DNA of 64,000 nt from Anaerococcus ihuae (GCF_928368155.1 NZ_CAKMRU010000002.1:370901-434900); one strand, 5' to 3'. Shown: positions 50,131 to 61,449, counted from the first letter of the stretch. Notes: generated by a model not told the origin, from the letters alone. Numbers and translations are program-made.

Positions 50131-50754
50131 ATGCCTAAGGTAGAAGTTTTAAATATTAAAGGAGAAAATGTTGGTGAAATCGAGTTAAATGAAACTCTTT
50201 TTGCAGCAGAAATTGCTGAAACAGCTGTTTATGATACAGTTAAAAACCAACTAGCTAATAAAAGACAAGGCACACAATCCGCTAAGACTCGTGCAGAAGT
50301 AAGAGGTGGTGGAAGAAAGCCATTTAGACAAAAAGGAACAGGTAGAGCTAGACAAGGATCTATAAGAGCACCTCACTATACAGGTGGTGGAATTGTATTT
50401 GCACCAAAGCCAAGAGACTATAGCTACAAAATTCCTAAGAAAATGAGAAGAAAAGCTCTTTACTCAGTTTTAACTTCAAAAGTAAATGAAAATGAATTAA
50501 TCGTACTTGATGAATTAAAACTTGACTCATACAAAACAAAAGAAGCTAATAAAATTTTAAATAACATTAATGCAGACAAAAAAGCATATGTTGTTATTGC
50601 TGAAAATGATGATAAAGTTTATAGATCATTTAGAAATATTGAAGGATGTAATGTTGAAAAAGCAAACTTAATCAATGTATATGATCTTTTAAGACACGAC
50701 AAACTTGTTATCACAAAAGATGCAATAAATAAACTTGAGGAGGTATTTATATAA
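50131..50754 (+). CDS. rplD: 50S ribosomal protein L4
   Basis: 207 residues. RQGTQSAKTRAEVRGGGRKP and KGTGRARQGSIRAPHYTGGG form the exit-tunnel loop. L4 is the operon autoregulator in several bacteria. Its stop overlaps the rplW start. Confidence 0.98.
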   Translation: MPKVEVLNIKGENVGEIELNETLFAAEIAETAVYDTVKNQLANKRQGTQSAKTRAEVRGGGRKPFRQKGTGRARQGSIRAPHYTGGGIVFAPKPRDYSYKIPKKMRRKALYSVLTSKVNENELIVLDELKLDSYKTKEANKILNNINADKKAYVVIAENDDKVYRSFRNIEGCNVEKANLINVYDLLRHDKLVITKDAINKLEEVFI

Positions 50755-51047
50755 TGAAATCACCTTACGATATAGTAAAAAGACCAATAATTACTGAAAA
50801 AAGTATGGAATTAATTGAAGAAAATAAATACACTTTTGAAGTAGACAAAAATGCAAACAAAGCAGAAATCAAACACGCAATCGAAGCTATCTTTGAAGGA
50901 GTAAAGGTTAAAAAAGTTAGGACATTAAACTTTACTGGTAAAAAAGTTAGAACTAGATATGGTTATGGTAAAAAAGCTGATTGGAAAAAAGCTTATGTTA
51001 CATTAACTGAAGATTCTGAAGCAATTGAATACTTCGACGGAATGTAG
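50754..51047 (+). CDS. rplW: 50S ribosomal protein L23
   Basis: 97 residues; DIVKRPIITEKSMELIEENKY is the standard N terminus. Sits at the tunnel exit, the docking site for trigger factor and SRP. Starts at the TAATG overlap with rplD. Confidence 0.98.
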   Translation: MKSPYDIVKRPIITEKSMELIEENKYTFEVDKNANKAEIKHAIEAIFEGVKVKKVRTLNFTGKKVRTRYGYGKKADWKKAYVTLTEDSEAIEYFDGM

Positions 51048-51058
51048 GGAGGATTTAA

Positions 51059-51892
51059 ATGCCTATAAGAAAATTAAAACCAACATCAAACGGACACAGA
51101 AATATGTCTGTTATGACATACAGTGAAATTACAAAAAAAGCACCAGAAAAATCTTTAACAACTGATTTAAGAAAATCAGGCGGAAGAAACAACACTGGTA
51201 GAATAACAGTTCGCCATAGAGGTGGTGGAGCTAAAAGAAAATATAGAATCATTGATTTCAAAAGAAACAAAGATAATATACCAGCTAGAGTAAAAGCTAT
51301 TGAATATGATCCAAACAGATCAGCAAACATTGCTCTTTTAGCTTATGCTGATGGAGAAAAAAGATATATACTTGCTCCAAGAAATTTAAAGGTTGGAGAT
51401 ATAGTTGAAAGTGGAAAAGAAGCTGATATCAAACCAGGTAATGCACTTGAATTAAAAGATATTCCAGTAGGTACACAAATCCACAATATCGAACTTAAAG
51501 CAGGAAGAGGAGCAATTCTTGTAAGAAGTGCAGGAGTTTCTGCTCAACTTATGGCTAAAGAAGGAAGATTTGCAACAGTAAAATTACCAAGTGGTGAAAC
51601 AAGACTAATCCACAATGATTGTAAAGCTACAATCGGAATGGTTGGAAACATTGAACACGAATTAGTAAGAGTTGGTAAAGCTGGAAAAACAAGATACATG
51701 GGACAAAGACCACACGTAAGAGGATCAGCAATGAACCCAGTAGACCATCCACACGGTGGTGGTGAAGGAAGAACTCCAGTAGGAAGACCAGCACCATCAA
51801 CACCATGGGGTAAACCAGCACTTGGTCTTAAAACAAGAAGAAAGAAAAATAAATCTTCTAAATATATAGTAAGAAGAAGAAACGAAAAATAG
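51059..51892 (+). CDS. rplB: 50S ribosomal protein L2
   Basis: 277 residues. [20 protein letters not shown] and [18 protein letters not shown] are present; the latter includes the His important for peptidyl-transferase assembly. GGGAGG before the ATG. Confidence 0.98.
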   Translation: MPIRKLKPTSNGHRNMSVMTYSEITKKAPEKSLTTDLRKSGGRNNTGRITVRHRGGGAKRKYRIIDFKRNKDNIPARVKAIEYDPNRSANIALLAYADGEKRYILAPRNLKVGDIVESGKEADIKPGNALELKDIPVGTQIHNIELKAGRGAILVRSAGVSAQLMAKEGRFATVKLPSGETRLIHNDCKATIGMVGNIEHELVRVGKAGKTRYMGQRPHVRGSAMNPVDHPHGGGEGRTPVGRPAPSTPWGKPALGLKTRRKKNKSSKYIVRRRNEK

Positions 51893-51901
51893 GGGGATTT
51901 A

Positions 51902-52189
51902 ATGGCTAGATCACTAAAAAAAGGACCTTTTGTCGATGAACATTTAATGAAAAAAATTGAAGCATTAAATGAAAAAAATGACAAAAAGGTAGTTAAAACT
52001 TGGTCAAGACGTTCTACAATATTTCCTGAATTTGTAGAACATACTATAGCAGTTCACGACGGTAGAAAACATGTTCCAATATATATAACAGAAGATATGG
52101 TTGGACATAAACTTGGAGAGTTCGTTCCAACAAGAACTTTCAAAGGTCATGCTAAAAAAGCAACTGAAATGAAATCAAAATTAAGTTAG
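51902..52189 (+). CDS. rpsS: 30S ribosomal protein S19
   Basis: 95 residues; [15 protein letters not shown] and [23 protein letters not shown] are S19 hallmarks. Binds the 16S 3' domain with S13. Confidence 0.98.
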   Translation: MARSLKKGPFVDEHLMKKIEALNEKNDKKVVKTWSRRSTIFPEFVEHTIAVHDGRKHVPIYITEDMVGHKLGEFVPTRTFKGHAKKATEMKSKLS

Positions 52190-52199
52190 GAGAGTATAA

Positions 52200-52547
52200 A
52201 TGGAAGTAAAAGCAACAGCTAAATATGTAAGAATATCTCCTCTTAAAGTTAATTATATATGTAGAGAAATTAGAGGTAAACAAGTAGATGAAGCACTTAA
52301 TATTTTAAGATTTACAAATAAAAAAGGTGCTAGACTACTTTCAGATGTACTAAAAAGTGCAATAGCAAATGCAGAAAACAATAACGGATTATCTAGAGAA
52401 AATCTTATTGTTAAAAAAGCCTTCGCAAACGACGCTCCAACTATGAAAAGATGGAGACCTAAGGCAAAGGGTGCAGCTTATCCAATCCTTAAGAGATCAT
52501 CTCACATAGGCGTAGTTCTTACACAAGAAGAAGTAGAGGAGGCATAA
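52200..52547 (+). CDS. rplV: 50S ribosomal protein L22
   Basis: 115 residues; [20 protein letters not shown] and the tunnel-lining hairpin [18 protein letters not shown], a site known for macrolide resistance changes, look wild type in pattern. Confidence 0.98.
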   Translation: MEVKATAKYVRISPLKVNYICREIRGKQVDEALNILRFTNKKGARLLSDVLKSAIANAENNNGLSRENLIVKKAFANDAPTMKRWRPKAKGAAYPILKRSSHIGVVLTQEEVEEA

Positions 52548-52549
52548 TA

Positions 52550-53275
52550 ATGGGTCAAAAAGTAAATCCTAAAGGTTTTAGAGTTGGCGTAATTAAAGAA
52601 TGGGACTCTAAATGGTATGCAAATAAAAAAGACTTTTCTGAACTTTTAGTAGAAGATCATAAGATAAGAGAATTAGTTAAAAAAGAAGTTTACGATGCTG
52701 GAATTTCTGATATAGAAATTGAAAGAGCAGTAAATAACATAAAAGTTTCAGTTTACACCGGAAAACCAGGAATGGTAATCGGAAAGGGCGGAGCAGGAGT
52801 AGAAGAATTAAAGAAAAAAGTTGAAAAAATTGCTCCTGGTAAAAGAGTAATAATAAACGTTGAAGAAATCAAAAACCAAGACGTTGATGCCCAATTAGTA
52901 GCTGAAAACATTGCAGCACAACTTGAAAATCGTATCACATTTAGACGTGCTATGAAACAAGCAGTTCAAAGAACAATGAGAGCTGGAGCTGTAGGAATTA
53001 AAACACAAGTATCTGGTAGACTTGGTGGAGCTGATATGGCAAGAAGTGAAGGATACAACGAAGGAAAAGTACCACTTCAAACACTAAGAGCAGATGTTGA
53101 TTATGGTTTTGCAGAAGCAGATACCCAATACGGTAAAATTGGATGTAAAGTTTGGATAAATAGAGGAGAAGTTCTTCCAGGAGAAAAAGCAAAAAGAATT
53201 CCTGATATCAAACAACCAAAGCAAAACAGAAGAAATAAAAGAAGACGTCCAAATAGAAGAAATAACGATAGATAA
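52550..53275 (+). CDS. rpsC: 30S ribosomal protein S3
   Basis: 241 residues. [14 protein letters not shown] at the start, KH-domain loop [15 protein letters not shown], and a basic tail rich in Arg/Asn ([13 protein letters not shown]) that is longer than in the shortest homologues. Confidence 0.98.
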   Translation: MGQKVNPKGFRVGVIKEWDSKWYANKKDFSELLVEDHKIRELVKKEVYDAGISDIEIERAVNNIKVSVYTGKPGMVIGKGGAGVEELKKKVEKIAPGKRVIINVEEIKNQDVDAQLVAENIAAQLENRITFRRAMKQAVQRTMRAGAVGIKTQVSGRLGGADMARSEGYNEGKVPLQTLRADVDYGFAEADTQYGKIGCKVWINRGEVLPGEKAKRIPDIKQPKQNRRNKRRRPNRRNNDR

Positions 53276-53304
53276 TATTATTATCTCAAGGAGGAAACAA
53301 GATT

Positions 53305-53736
53305 ATGTTAATGCCTAAAAGAGTAAAATATCGTAGACAACATAGAGGAAGAATGAAAGGTAAAGCCCAAAAAGGCAATACCCTTGCTTATGGTGAATAC
53401 GGATTACAAGCACTTGATAGTACATGGCTTACAGCAAACCAAATAGAGGCTGCAAGACGTGCTATGACAAGATATATAAAAAGAGGCGGAAATATTTGGA
53501 TTAAAGTATTTCCAGATAAACCAGTATCAAAGAAGCCAGCAGAAGTAAGAATGGGATCTGGTAAAGGTGCTCCAGAATATTGGGTAGCAGTAGTAAAACC
53601 AGGTAGAATGTTGTTTGAGATGAGTGGAGTTAGCGAAGAAGTAGCAAGAGAAGCTATGAGACTTGCAGCACAAAAACTTCCAATCAAAACAAAATTCGTT
53701 AAAAGGCTTGAAGTCAAAGAAGTGGAGGAAGCTTAA
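53305..53736 (+). CDS. rplP: 50S ribosomal protein L16
   Basis: 143 residues; begins [19 protein letters not shown], the usual L16 start, so the first ATG after AAGGAGG is kept. Contacts A-site tRNA. Stop overlaps the rpmC start (TAATG). Confidence 0.98.
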   Translation: MLMPKRVKYRRQHRGRMKGKAQKGNTLAYGEYGLQALDSTWLTANQIEAARRAMTRYIKRGGNIWIKVFPDKPVSKKPAEVRMGSGKGAPEYWVAVVKPGRMLFEMSGVSEEVAREAMRLAAQKLPIKTKFVKRLEVKEVEEA

Positions 53737-53942
53737 TGAAAGCAGTAGAAATCAGAAAATTAAGTGAAAGCGAATTAAATAAAAAACTTTTCGATTTACA
53801 ATCTGAATTATTTAATCTTCGTTTCCAATTGGCTACAGGTCAACTAGAAAACCCAGCTGCTATTGGAAATGTTAAAAAAGATATAGCTAGAGTAAAAACA
53901 ATCCAAACAGAGAGAAAGCTCAATATAAACAAGGAGGCTTAA
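53736..53942 (+). CDS. rpmC: 50S ribosomal protein L29
   Basis: 68 residues, two-helix hairpin protein with [20 protein letters not shown]. Coupled to rplP by TAATG. Confidence 0.97.
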   Translation: MKAVEIRKLSESELNKKLFDLQSELFNLRFQLATGQLENPAAIGNVKKDIARVKTIQTERKLNINKEA

Positions 53943-53946
53943 CTTG

Positions 53947-54207
53947 ATGGAAAGAAATAGTAGAAGATCCGTTCAAGGAGTAGTTGTATCAGATAAAATG
54001 GATAAAACAATCACTGTAAAAGTTGAAACAAAAATCCAACACCCTGTATACAAAAAAAGATTAAAAGTTAGTAAGAAATATAAAGCTCACGATGAGAACA
54101 ATGAAGCTAGAGTTGGCGATACAGTAACAATAATGGAAACTAGACCATTAGCAAAGACAAAAACATGGAGACTAGTTAAAATTAACGAAACTGCTGTTCG
54201 TGCTTAA
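53947..54207 (+). CDS. rpsQ: 30S ribosomal protein S17
   Basis: 86 residues; [20 protein letters not shown] and [14 protein letters not shown] identify S17. A TTG at 53944 is in frame, but GGAGG at 53934-53938 is better spaced for the ATG at 53947. Confidence 0.97.
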   Translation: MERNSRRSVQGVVVSDKMDKTITVKVETKIQHPVYKKRLKVSKKYKAHDENNEARVGDTVTIMETRPLAKTKTWRLVKINETAVRA

Positions 54208-54226
54208 TTAGGTAAAGGAGATTATT

Positions 54227-54595
54227 ATGATACAACAAGAATCTCGTATGAGAGTAGCAGATAACTCCGGAGCAAGAGAACTTTCAGTTATCAAAGTTCT
54301 TGGAGGAGCCGGAAGAAGATACGCAAACATTGGGGATATAGTTACATGTTCAGTTAAAAGTGCAACACCCGGTGGAGCGGTAAAAAAAGGTGAAGTTGTA
54401 AAAGCAGTTATAGTAAGAACTTCAAGAGGAGTTAAAAGAAGCGATGGATCATATATCAAATTTGATGACAACGCAGCTGTAATAGTAAAAGACGACAAAT
54501 CACCTGTAGGAACTCGTATATTCGGGCCAGTAACAAGAGAACTTCGTCATGAAGGATTCATGAGAATTATCTCACTTGCACCGGAAGTATTATAG
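54227..54595 (+). CDS. rplN: 50S ribosomal protein L14
   Basis: 122 residues; [20 protein letters not shown] and [13 protein letters not shown] are invariant L14 blocks. Confidence 0.98.
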   Translation: MIQQESRMRVADNSGARELSVIKVLGGAGRRYANIGDIVTCSVKSATPGGAVKKGEVVKAVIVRTSRGVKRSDGSYIKFDDNAAVIVKDDKSPVGTRIFGPVTRELRHEGFMRIISLAPEVL

Positions 54596-54604
54596 GAGGA
54601 TTAA

Positions 54605-54913
54605 ATGCATATTAAAAAAGGCGACAAAGTCCAAGTAATATCAGGTGAATACAAAGGACATGTAGGAGAAGTTATTAAAGCATTTCCTAAAGAAAATAGA
54701 GTAATAGTTGAAGGTGCAAACATTCAAACTAAACACCAAAAAGCAAGACAAATGGGTGAAGAAAGTGGAAGATTTGAAAGAGAAGGAAAAATCTCAGCAT
54801 CAAAAGTTCTACTATACTCAGAAAGCTTAAAAAAAGGTGTAAGGACATCAACTGAAATAATCGATGGAAAAAAAGTTAGAGTTTGCAAAAAAACTGACGA
54901 AAAATTCGATTAG
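54605..54913 (+). CDS. rplX: 50S ribosomal protein L24
   Basis: 102 residues; KOW motif [20 protein letters not shown] at the N terminus. An assembly initiator near the tunnel exit. Confidence 0.97.
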   Translation: MHIKKGDKVQVISGEYKGHVGEVIKAFPKENRVIVEGANIQTKHQKARQMGEESGRFEREGKISASKVLLYSESLKKGVRTSTEIIDGKKVRVCKKTDEKFD

Positions 54914-54930
54914 ATCCAAAAGGAGTAATT

Positions 54931-55473
54931 ATGACAAGTAGATTAAAAGAAAAATACAAATCAGAAGTTGTTAAAGGTCTTGTGGATCAATTCGGTTATA
55001 AAAACTTAATGCAAGTGCCAAAACTTGAAAAAATTGTTATAAACATCGGACTTGGTGAAGCAAAAGATAACAAAAACATTTTAAACAAGGCAAAAAATGA
55101 ACTTGCACTTATTACAGGTCAACAACCAATTGAAATAAAAGCAAAAAAATCTGTATCAAACTTTAAACTAAGAGAAGGCCAACCAATAGGTACAAAGGTA
55201 ACTCTTAGAGGAGAAAAAATGTATGATTTCATGGATAAATTAATCTCAATTTCTCTACCAAGAGTTAGAGACTTTAGAGGAATTAATCCAAATTCATTCG
55301 ATGGAAGAGGAAATTATTCATTAGGAATTAAAGAACAATTAATCTTCCCAGAAATTAACTATGATGATGTTGATTTCTTACATGGTATGGATATTACTTT
55401 TGTAACAACAGCAGAAACTGATGAAGAAGCTAAAGCATTCTTAACATTAATGGGAATGCCTTACAGAAAATAA
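54931..55473 (+). CDS. rplE: 50S ribosomal protein L5
   Basis: 180 residues; [34 protein letters not shown] and [16 protein letters not shown] are typical. Binds 5S rRNA and touches P-site tRNA. Confidence 0.98.
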   Translation: MTSRLKEKYKSEVVKGLVDQFGYKNLMQVPKLEKIVINIGLGEAKDNKNILNKAKNELALITGQQPIEIKAKKSVSNFKLREGQPIGTKVTLRGEKMYDFMDKLISISLPRVRDFRGINPNSFDGRGNYSLGIKEQLIFPEINYDDVDFLHGMDITFVTTAETDEEAKAFLTLMGMPYRK

Positions 55474-55484
55474 AGGAGCAAAAA

Positions 55485-55670
55485 ATGGCAAAAAAGTCAA
55501 TGATTGCGAAACAAAAAAGAAAGCCAAAATATAGTACAAGAGCATATTCAAGATGCAAAATTTGTGGAAGACCACATTCTGTATTGAGAAAATACGGTAT
55601 TTGCCGTGTATGCTTTAGAGAGCTCGCAAACAAAGGTGAAATTCCTGGAGTAAGAAAAGCAAGCTGGTAA
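55485..55670 (+). CDS. rpsZ: 30S ribosomal protein S14, zinc-binding type
   Basis: 61 residues with the two CxxC pairs CKICGRPH and CRVCFRE, the short zinc form (C+ type) usual in Gram-positive bacteria. Confidence 0.97.
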   Translation: MAKKSMIAKQKRKPKYSTRAYSRCKICGRPHSVLRKYGICRVCFRELANKGEIPGVRKASW

Positions 55671-55688
55671 GTTAGGAGGAAAATAATT

Positions 55689-56084
55689 ATGATGACAGAT
55701 CCAATTGCGGATATGCTAACAAGAATAAGAAATGGTAACAAAGCTAATCATACATCTGTAAGCTTACCATCTTCTAATGAGAAACGTGCTATTGCTCAAA
55801 TTCTATTAGACGAAGGTTACATCAAAGGATTTGATGTAGAAGAGGACAATAAGCAAGGTATTCTTACAATAGACTTAAAATACGCAGAAGAAGGCGAAAA
55901 AGTTATTACAGGACTTAGAAGAATTTCTAAACCAGGATTAAGAGTTTATGTAAAAGCAAACGAAGTACCAAAAGTTTTAGATGGACTTGGAATTGCGATA
56001 ATCTCAACATCAAAAGGACTATTAACAGATAAAGCTGCAAGAGAATTAAATGTCGGCGGCGAAGTTATGTGTTATGTATGGTAA
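55689..56084 (+). CDS. rpsH: 30S ribosomal protein S8
   Basis: 131 residues; [18 protein letters not shown] at the start and [20 protein letters not shown] near the end. ATG at 55689 or 55692 could be used; GGAGG fits either. Confidence 0.97.
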   Translation: MMTDPIADMLTRIRNGNKANHTSVSLPSSNEKRAIAQILLDEGYIKGFDVEEDNKQGILTIDLKYAEEGEKVITGLRRISKPGLRVYVKANEVPKVLDGLGIAIISTSKGLLTDKAARELNVGGEVMCYVW

Positions 56085-56094
56085 GGAGGAATAA

Positions 56095-56634
56095 ATGTCA
56101 AGAATAGGTAAAAAACCAATTGAAATCCCTTCTGGAGTAACTATTGATGTTAAAGACAATTTGGTTACAGTAAAAGGACCAAAAGGTGAAGATTCTCAAT
56201 TAGTATCAAAAAACTTGAAACTTGAACAAGAAGAAAACGAGTTGTTAGTAATAACTTCTGAAAATCCTACAAAAATTGAAAATCAAGAACATGGTCTTTA
56301 CAGATCATTAATTGCAAATATGGTTTTAGGAGTAACAGAAGGTTATCAAAAAACTCTACAAATAGAAGGAACAGGATATAGAGCCCAAAAACAAGGTAAA
56401 ACACTAGTAATGAATCTAGGATTTTCACACCAAGTTAAAATGGACGATCCTGAAGGTATTGAAGTTGAAGTTCCTAACGATAGAACTATCGTTGTAAAAG
56501 GAATAAATAAGCAACTTGTCGGACAATATGCAGCTAATATCAGAAACTGGAGAAAACCTGAACCATACAAGGGTAAAGGAATCCGTTATGAAGGCGAACA
56601 TATTAGAAGAAAAGTTGGTAAGACAGGTAAGTAG
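56095..56634 (+). CDS. rplF: 50S ribosomal protein L6
   Basis: 179 residues; SRIGKKPIEIPSGV at the start and KPEPYKGKGIRYEGEHIRRK at the end, the L6 signature. Confidence 0.98.
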   Translation: MSRIGKKPIEIPSGVTIDVKDNLVTVKGPKGEDSQLVSKNLKLEQEENELLVITSENPTKIENQEHGLYRSLIANMVLGVTEGYQKTLQIEGTGYRAQKQGKTLVMNLGFSHQVKMDDPEGIEVEVPNDRTIVVKGINKQLVGQYAANIRNWRKPEPYKGKGIRYEGEHIRRKVGKTGK

Positions 56635-56643
56635 GGGGCAATA

Positions 56644-57009
56644 ATGGCTAAAAAAACTAAAGAGCAAAGATTAAAAACTCGTAAGTATAGAGTTAGAAAT
56701 AAAGTCAGTGGAACTGCTCAAAAACCAAGACTTAGCGTCTACAAATCAAATACTAATATATACGCACAATTAATTGATGATGATGCACAAGTAACACTTG
56801 CAAGTGCAAACACATTACAAAAAGAAGTAAACGAAGGTTTAGAAAATTGTGCAAACATAGAAGCTGCCACAAAAGTTGGTGAAATGATAGCAAAAGTTGC
56901 ACTTGATAAAGGAATCGAAGAGGTTGTTTTTGATAGAAACGGATATCTTTATCACGGAAAAGTAAAAGCCCTAGCTGAAGCAGCAAGAGAAAATGGTCTT
57001 AAGTTTTAA
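56644..57009 (+). CDS. rplR: 50S ribosomal protein L18
   Basis: 121 residues; [19 protein letters not shown] and [20 protein letters not shown]. Binds 5S rRNA. Confidence 0.97.
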   Translation: MAKKTKEQRLKTRKYRVRNKVSGTAQKPRLSVYKSNTNIYAQLIDDDAQVTLASANTLQKEVNEGLENCANIEAATKVGEMIAKVALDKGIEEVVFDRNGYLYHGKVKALAEAARENGLKF

Positions 57010-57024
57010 CGAGGGAGGATTTAG

Positions 57025-57531
57025 ATGTATTTATTAAAACAAGATGTAGACAAACTAAACCTCGAAGATAGAGTAGTTAGTATAAATAGAGTTGCTAAAA
57101 CTGTAAAAGGTGGACGTAACATGAGATTTGCTGCCTTAGTGGTAGTAGGAGATCAAAATGGACATGTAGGAGTAGGAACAGGAAAAGCTACAGAAGTTCC
57201 TGAAGCTATAAGAAAAGCTACAGAAGATGGAAAAAAACACATGGTTAAAGTTCCTATAGTAAATACTACAGTTCCACACAGAATATTGGCAAACAAAGGT
57301 GCAGGATCTGTACTATTAATGCCAGCTAAAGAAGGTACTGGAATCATAGCTGGTGGACCAGTTCGTGCTATCTGTGAACTTGCAGGATACAAGGATATCA
57401 GAGCTAAAAACTTAGGTTCATCAAATCCAAAAAATATCATTAATGCTTGCTTAAAAGCTTTTGCTTCTATGAAGACAGTAGAAGATGTTGCAAGATTACG
57501 TGGTAAATCAATAGAAGAATTCGATTATTAA
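57025..57531 (+). CDS. rpsE: 30S ribosomal protein S5
   Basis: 168 residues; [40 protein letters not shown] and [15 protein letters not shown]. Helps decoding accuracy. Confidence 0.98.
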   Translation: MYLLKQDVDKLNLEDRVVSINRVAKTVKGGRNMRFAALVVVGDQNGHVGVGTGKATEVPEAIRKATEDGKKHMVKVPIVNTTVPHRILANKGAGSVLLMPAKEGTGIIAGGPVRAICELAGYKDIRAKNLGSSNPKNIINACLKAFASMKTVEDVARLRGKSIEEFDY

Positions 57532-57541
57532 GGAGTATTCT

Positions 57542-57724
57542 ATGGCAAAAGTTGAAATTAAATTAAAGAAATCCTTCATAGGCAGAAAGGACGATCAAAT
57601 AGCTACAGCAAAAGCACTAGGTCTTAAAAAGATTGGTCAAACAGTAGTTAGAGAAGACTCTTCTGCATTAAGAGGAATGATAAACAAAATTCCATTTATG
57701 TTGGAAGTTAAAGAATTAAGCTAG
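57542..57724 (+). CDS. rpmD: 50S ribosomal protein L30
   Basis: 60 residues; [20 protein letters not shown] and a closing MLEVKEL strand. Normal size for bacteria. Confidence 0.96.
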   Translation: MAKVEIKLKKSFIGRKDDQIATAKALGLKKIGQTVVREDSSALRGMINKIPFMLEVKELS

Positions 57725-57734
57725 GAGGTGTAAA

Positions 57735-58178
57735 ATGAAACTTCACGATTTAAAACCTAACCAAAAGCTAAAAACAAAAAATAGAAAAGGTAGAGGTCCA
57801 GGAAGTGGAAACGGAACTAGAGCAGGTCGTGGTCAAGACGGACAAAACTCAAGAAGCGGTGGCGGAGTTAGACCAGGATTTGAAGGTGGACAAATGCCAC
57901 TATTTAGACGTCTTCCAAAAAGAGGATTTAAAAATATCAATAAAAAAGAATACGAAACAATCAATGTTTGCGATTTAGATATTTTTGAAGACGGAACAGA
58001 AGTTACACCTGAACTACTATTCGAAAATAAAATTTTAAATAAAAACAAAGCAAAAGCTGGAATTAAAATTCTAGGTGACGGCGAAATAACAAAAAAATTA
58101 ACAGTAAAAGCTCATAAATTTACAAAATCTGCAGAAGAAAAAATCACAGCCCAAGGGGGAAAGGCTGAGGTGATCTAA
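57735..58178 (+). CDS. rplO: 50S ribosomal protein L15
   Basis: 147 residues; Gly/Arg-rich N terminus [20 protein letters not shown] and [16 protein letters not shown]. Stop overlaps secY start (TAATG). Confidence 0.98.
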   Translation: MKLHDLKPNQKLKTKNRKGRGPGSGNGTRAGRGQDGQNSRSGGGVRPGFEGGQMPLFRRLPKRGFKNINKKEYETINVCDLDIFEDGTEVTPELLFENKILNKNKAKAGIKILGDGEITKKLTVKAHKFTKSAEEKITAQGGKAEVI

Positions 58179-59449
58179 TGTTTGATACATTAAAAAGAGC
58201 TTGGGGTGAAGAAGAAATAAGAAAGAAATTCTACTTCACTCTAGTGATGTTATTAATCTATAGATTAGGAAATAACATCCCAATTCCATTTATAGACGCA
58301 CAAAAGTTAGCTGAGGCATATAAAGGAATGGAAGGAACCCTTGTTGATTATTTAAATATGTTAACAGGTGGCGGACTTTCAACCCTATCGATATTTGCAC
58401 TTGGAGTACAACCATACATTACAGCATCAATTGTAATGCAATTATTAACAGTTGTTATACCAAGACTTGAAGAGCTAACAAAAGAAGGCGAAGCAGGAAG
58501 AAAGGCTATACAAAAATATACAAGATATATGACAATATTTCTTGCAATATTCCAAGCTATAGCAATAACAAACGGATTATATGGAGCAGCTTTATCATCT
58601 GCAACATCATTCCAAAAAATAGTTATGAATGTAGTTCTAATCGGTGGAACAATGCTTGTTACATGGATGGGAGAAACCATAACAGAAAAAGGAATTGGAA
58701 ATGGTGTATCAATTATAATCTTCATGGGTATCATAGCAAACGTACCAAAAACACTTAAAACATGGAAAACTGGACTTCATTACAACACAATTTCTTGGAT
58801 ATCAATCCTAGTAATGGCTATTGTAGTAATTTTTATAGTAGTATTTACAGTAAAAATTACAGAAGGCGAGAGAAAAATTCCAGTTCAATATGCAAAAAGA
58901 GTAGTTGGAAGAAAAATGTATGGTGGACAATCAACTCATATCCCAGTAAAAGTAAATATGAGTGGAGTAATGCCAATAATCTTTGCATCAGCAGTATTAG
59001 CAATACCATCAACAATATCATTATTTATGGGAAAAGCTAATGGAGGATTAAATCAATTCTTCAGTAAATCAAGCTATGGATTTATAATTTATCTTGTAGT
59101 TCAAGCAGTATTAATATTAGTATTTGCTTACTTCTACAACATGATACAATTTAATACAGTTGAATATGCAAAACAACTCCAACAAAACGGTGGTTTTATT
59201 CCAGGAATAAGACCAGGAAAACCAACTAGCGATTACCTAGCAAAAGTTGGAAATAAAATAACATTTATTGGTGCTATTTCGTTAGCTTTACTTACAATAG
59301 TACCAGCTCTATCATCAAGATTTTTAGGACTAAACTTATCATTTGGTGGAAGTTCAGTAATAATAGTTGTTGGTGTAATACTTGAAACAGTGAAACAAAT
59401 AGAAGCGATGCTTACTATGAAAAACTATAAAGGATTTTTAAATAGGTAA
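58178..59449 (+). CDS. secY: Preprotein translocase subunit SecY
   Basis: 423 residues with ten membrane helices, the channel of the Sec system. NIPIPFIDAQ, GGGLSTLSIFALGVQPYITAS and the cytoplasmic loop ending GFIPGIRPGKPTSDYL are conserved. Translationally coupled to rplO. Confidence 0.98.
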   Translation: MFDTLKRAWGEEEIRKKFYFTLVMLLIYRLGNNIPIPFIDAQKLAEAYKGMEGTLVDYLNMLTGGGLSTLSIFALGVQPYITASIVMQLLTVVIPRLEELTKEGEAGRKAIQKYTRYMTIFLAIFQAIAITNGLYGAALSSATSFQKIVMNVVLIGGTMLVTWMGETITEKGIGNGVSIIIFMGIIANVPKTLKTWKTGLHYNTISWISILVMAIVVIFIVVFTVKITEGERKIPVQYAKRVVGRKMYGGQSTHIPVKVNMSGVMPIIFASAVLAIPSTISLFMGKANGGLNQFFSKSSYGFIIYLVVQAVLILVFAYFYNMIQFNTVEYAKQLQQNGGFIPGIRPGKPTSDYLAKVGNKITFIGAISLALLTIVPALSSRFLGLNLSFGGSSVIIVVGVILETVKQIEAMLTMKNYKGFLNR

Positions 59450-59453
59450 TATT

Positions 59454-60098
59454 ATGAATATCATATTGTTAGGCCCTCCGGGAGCAGGAAAAGGAACACA
59501 AGCAGAAAGATTAATCAAAGAATTAGATGCAGTTCAAATATCAACAGGTGATATATTTAGAACAAATATAAAAAATAATACACCTTTAGGAGCTAAGGCA
59601 AAAGAATACATTAACAAAGGTCAATTAGTTCCAGATGAGTTAACAATAGATTTAGTTTGGGATGCCTTAGACAAAGTAGAAGATGGAAAAAGCGTACTAC
59701 TTGACGGTTTTCCAAGAAATATTACTCAAGCCGAAGCACTTGATGAAGGAATGCAAAAAAGAGATAAGAAGATTGATAAGGTAATAAATATCAATGTACC
59801 TGAAGATGTAATTATTGAAAGAATATCTGGAAGAAGAGTAAATGTGTCAACTGGAAAAGTTTATCACATCAAATACAATCCTCCAAAAGTTGAAGGAATT
59901 GATGATGAAACTGGAGAAAAATTAATCCAAAGAGAAGATGACACAGAAGAAGCAGTAAAAGAAAGACTTGATGTTTACAACAAACACACATCAGTTTTGA
60001 TTGATTACTACGACAAAAAAGGTATATTAGTTACTATTGACGGTGCAAAAACTCCTGACGAAGTTTTTGATCAAATTAAAAAAAGTTTAGAAAAATAA
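59454..60098 (+). CDS. adk: Adenylate kinase
   Basis: 214 residues; P-loop GPPGAGKGTQ, STGDIFRTN, LLDGFPRN and GRRVNVSTGKVYHIKYNPP. The LID domain lacks the four-Cys zinc site found in many Gram-positive adenylate kinases, so it is the hydrogen-bonded type. Lies directly after secY; the map gene that often follows is missing. Confidence 0.97.
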   Translation: MNIILLGPPGAGKGTQAERLIKELDAVQISTGDIFRTNIKNNTPLGAKAKEYINKGQLVPDELTIDLVWDALDKVEDGKSVLLDGFPRNITQAEALDEGMQKRDKKIDKVININVPEDVIIERISGRRVNVSTGKVYHIKYNPPKVEGIDDETGEKLIQREDDTEEAVKERLDVYNKHTSVLIDYYDKKGILVTIDGAKTPDEVFDQIKKSLEK

Positions 60099-60267
60099 GA
60101 TAAAAATATTAACAAATATGCTAAATTTTTCAATGAATTACAAAATCGAAAACGAGATAAAGATAGAGTCTTTCATTAAAGATATCTAGATTATGTCTTG
60201 TTGTTAAAAAAATGAATCAATCAGACATTAATAGATCAAAATAAAAAGAAAAGGAGAGATTTTATCG

Positions 60268-60486
60268 ATGTCAAAAAAAGATGCTATAGAAGTAACAGGA
60301 GTAGTTAGAGAAGCTCTACCAAATGCAATATTTAAAGTAGAACTAGAAAATGGTCATGAAATACAAGCGCATATTTCAGGAAAACTAAGAATGAACTACA
60401 TTAGAATATTACCAGGAGATACAGTAACAGTAGAACTATCTCCATACGATCTTACTCAAGGCAGAATTACTTGGAGACGCAAATAA
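60268..60486 (+). CDS. infA: Translation initiation factor IF-1
   Basis: 72 residues, S1/OB fold: [20 protein letters not shown] and [16 protein letters not shown]. Preceded by a 169-bp gap without a gene (60099-60267), where I see nothing beyond AT-rich sequence and AAGGAGAG before the start. Confidence 0.97.
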   Translation: MSKKDAIEVTGVVREALPNAIFKVELENGHEIQAHISGKLRMNYIRILPGDTVTVELSPYDLTQGRITWRRK

Positions 60487-60557
60487 CAATAAAAAATCTA
60501 CGATTTTTTCTTGTTATTTTAAATCTTAAAGTTTAGATAAAGAAAGAGAGAACGATA

Positions 60558-60671
60558 ATGAAAGTTAGAGCATCAGTAAAAAAAATGTGTGATAAATGCA
60601 AAATTATCAAAAGAAACGGTAAAGTTATGGTAATTTGCGAAAATCCAAAACATAAACAAAGACAAGGTTAA
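60558..60671 (+). CDS. rpmJ: 50S ribosomal protein L36
   Basis: 37 residues, starting [15 protein letters not shown] and ending NPKHKQRQG. Zinc ligands Cys11, Cys14, Cys27 and His32 are present (C+ form). Too short for many gene-calling cutoffs, but its place between infA and rpsM is standard. Confidence 0.97.
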   Translation: MKVRASVKKMCDKCKIIKRNGKVMVICENPKHKQRQG

Positions 60672-60682
60672 GGAGGTATTAG

Positions 60683-61024
60683 ATGCCAAGAATAGCTGGT
60701 ATAGACTTACCTAGAGAAAAAAGAGCAGAAATTGGATTGACTTATATTTATGGTATAGGAAAATCTTCAGCACAAGAAATTTTGGAAAAAGCAGGAATTA
60801 ATCCTGATACAAAAATGAAAGACCTTACAGAAGGCGAATTAGGAAAAATTCGTGAGATATTAGACGACTATACAATCGAAGGTGATTTAAGACGTGAAGT
60901 ATCTATGAATATTAGAAACCTTAGAGAAATCAATTGCTACAGAGGAATTAGACACAAAAGAGGTTTACCTGTAAGAGGTCAAAATACAAAGAATAACGCT
61001 AGAACTAGAAAAGGAAGACATTAG
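60683..61024 (+). CDS. rpsM: 30S ribosomal protein S13
   Basis: 113 residues; [20 protein letters not shown] and the C-terminal [20 protein letters not shown]. Contacts the 50S and P-site tRNA. Confidence 0.98.
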   Translation: MPRIAGIDLPREKRAEIGLTYIYGIGKSSAQEILEKAGINPDTKMKDLTEGELGKIREILDDYTIEGDLRREVSMNIRNLREINCYRGIRHKRGLPVRGQNTKNNARTRKGRH

Positions 61025-61032
61025 GAGGAGAT

Positions 61033-61437
61033 ATGGCAGCAAAGACTAAAAAATCTTCTGCTAAAAGAGGTAGAAGAAGAGTTAAAAAGAATGTCGAAAG
61101 AGGACAAGCTCATATCAATTCAACATTCAATAATACAATGGTAACTTTGACAGATGCACAAGGAAATGCCTTATCATGGGCAAGTGCTGGACAATTAGGT
61201 TTTAGAGGATCAAGAAAATCTACTCCTTTTGCAGCACAAGAAGCAGCTTTAGAAGCAGCTAAAAAAGCTATGGAATATGGTTTAAAAAGTGTAGAAGTAT
61301 TTGTTAAAGGACCTGGTTCAGGAAGAGAATCTGCAATCAGAAGCTTACAAGCTGCAGGACTTGAAGTAACAATGATAAAAGATGTAACACCAATTCCTCA
61401 CAATGGTTGTAGACCACCTAAGAGAAGAAGAGTTTAA
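61033..61437 (+). CDS. rpsK: 30S ribosomal protein S11
   Basis: 134 residues; [20 protein letters not shown] and the invariant end [13 protein letters not shown]. Confidence 0.98.
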   Translation: MAAKTKKSSAKRGRRRVKKNVERGQAHINSTFNNTMVTLTDAQGNALSWASAGQLGFRGSRKSTPFAAQEAALEAAKKAMEYGLKSVEVFVKGPGSGRESAIRSLQAAGLEVTMIKDVTPIPHNGCRPPKRRRV

Positions 61438-61449
61438 TAAGGAGAAACT

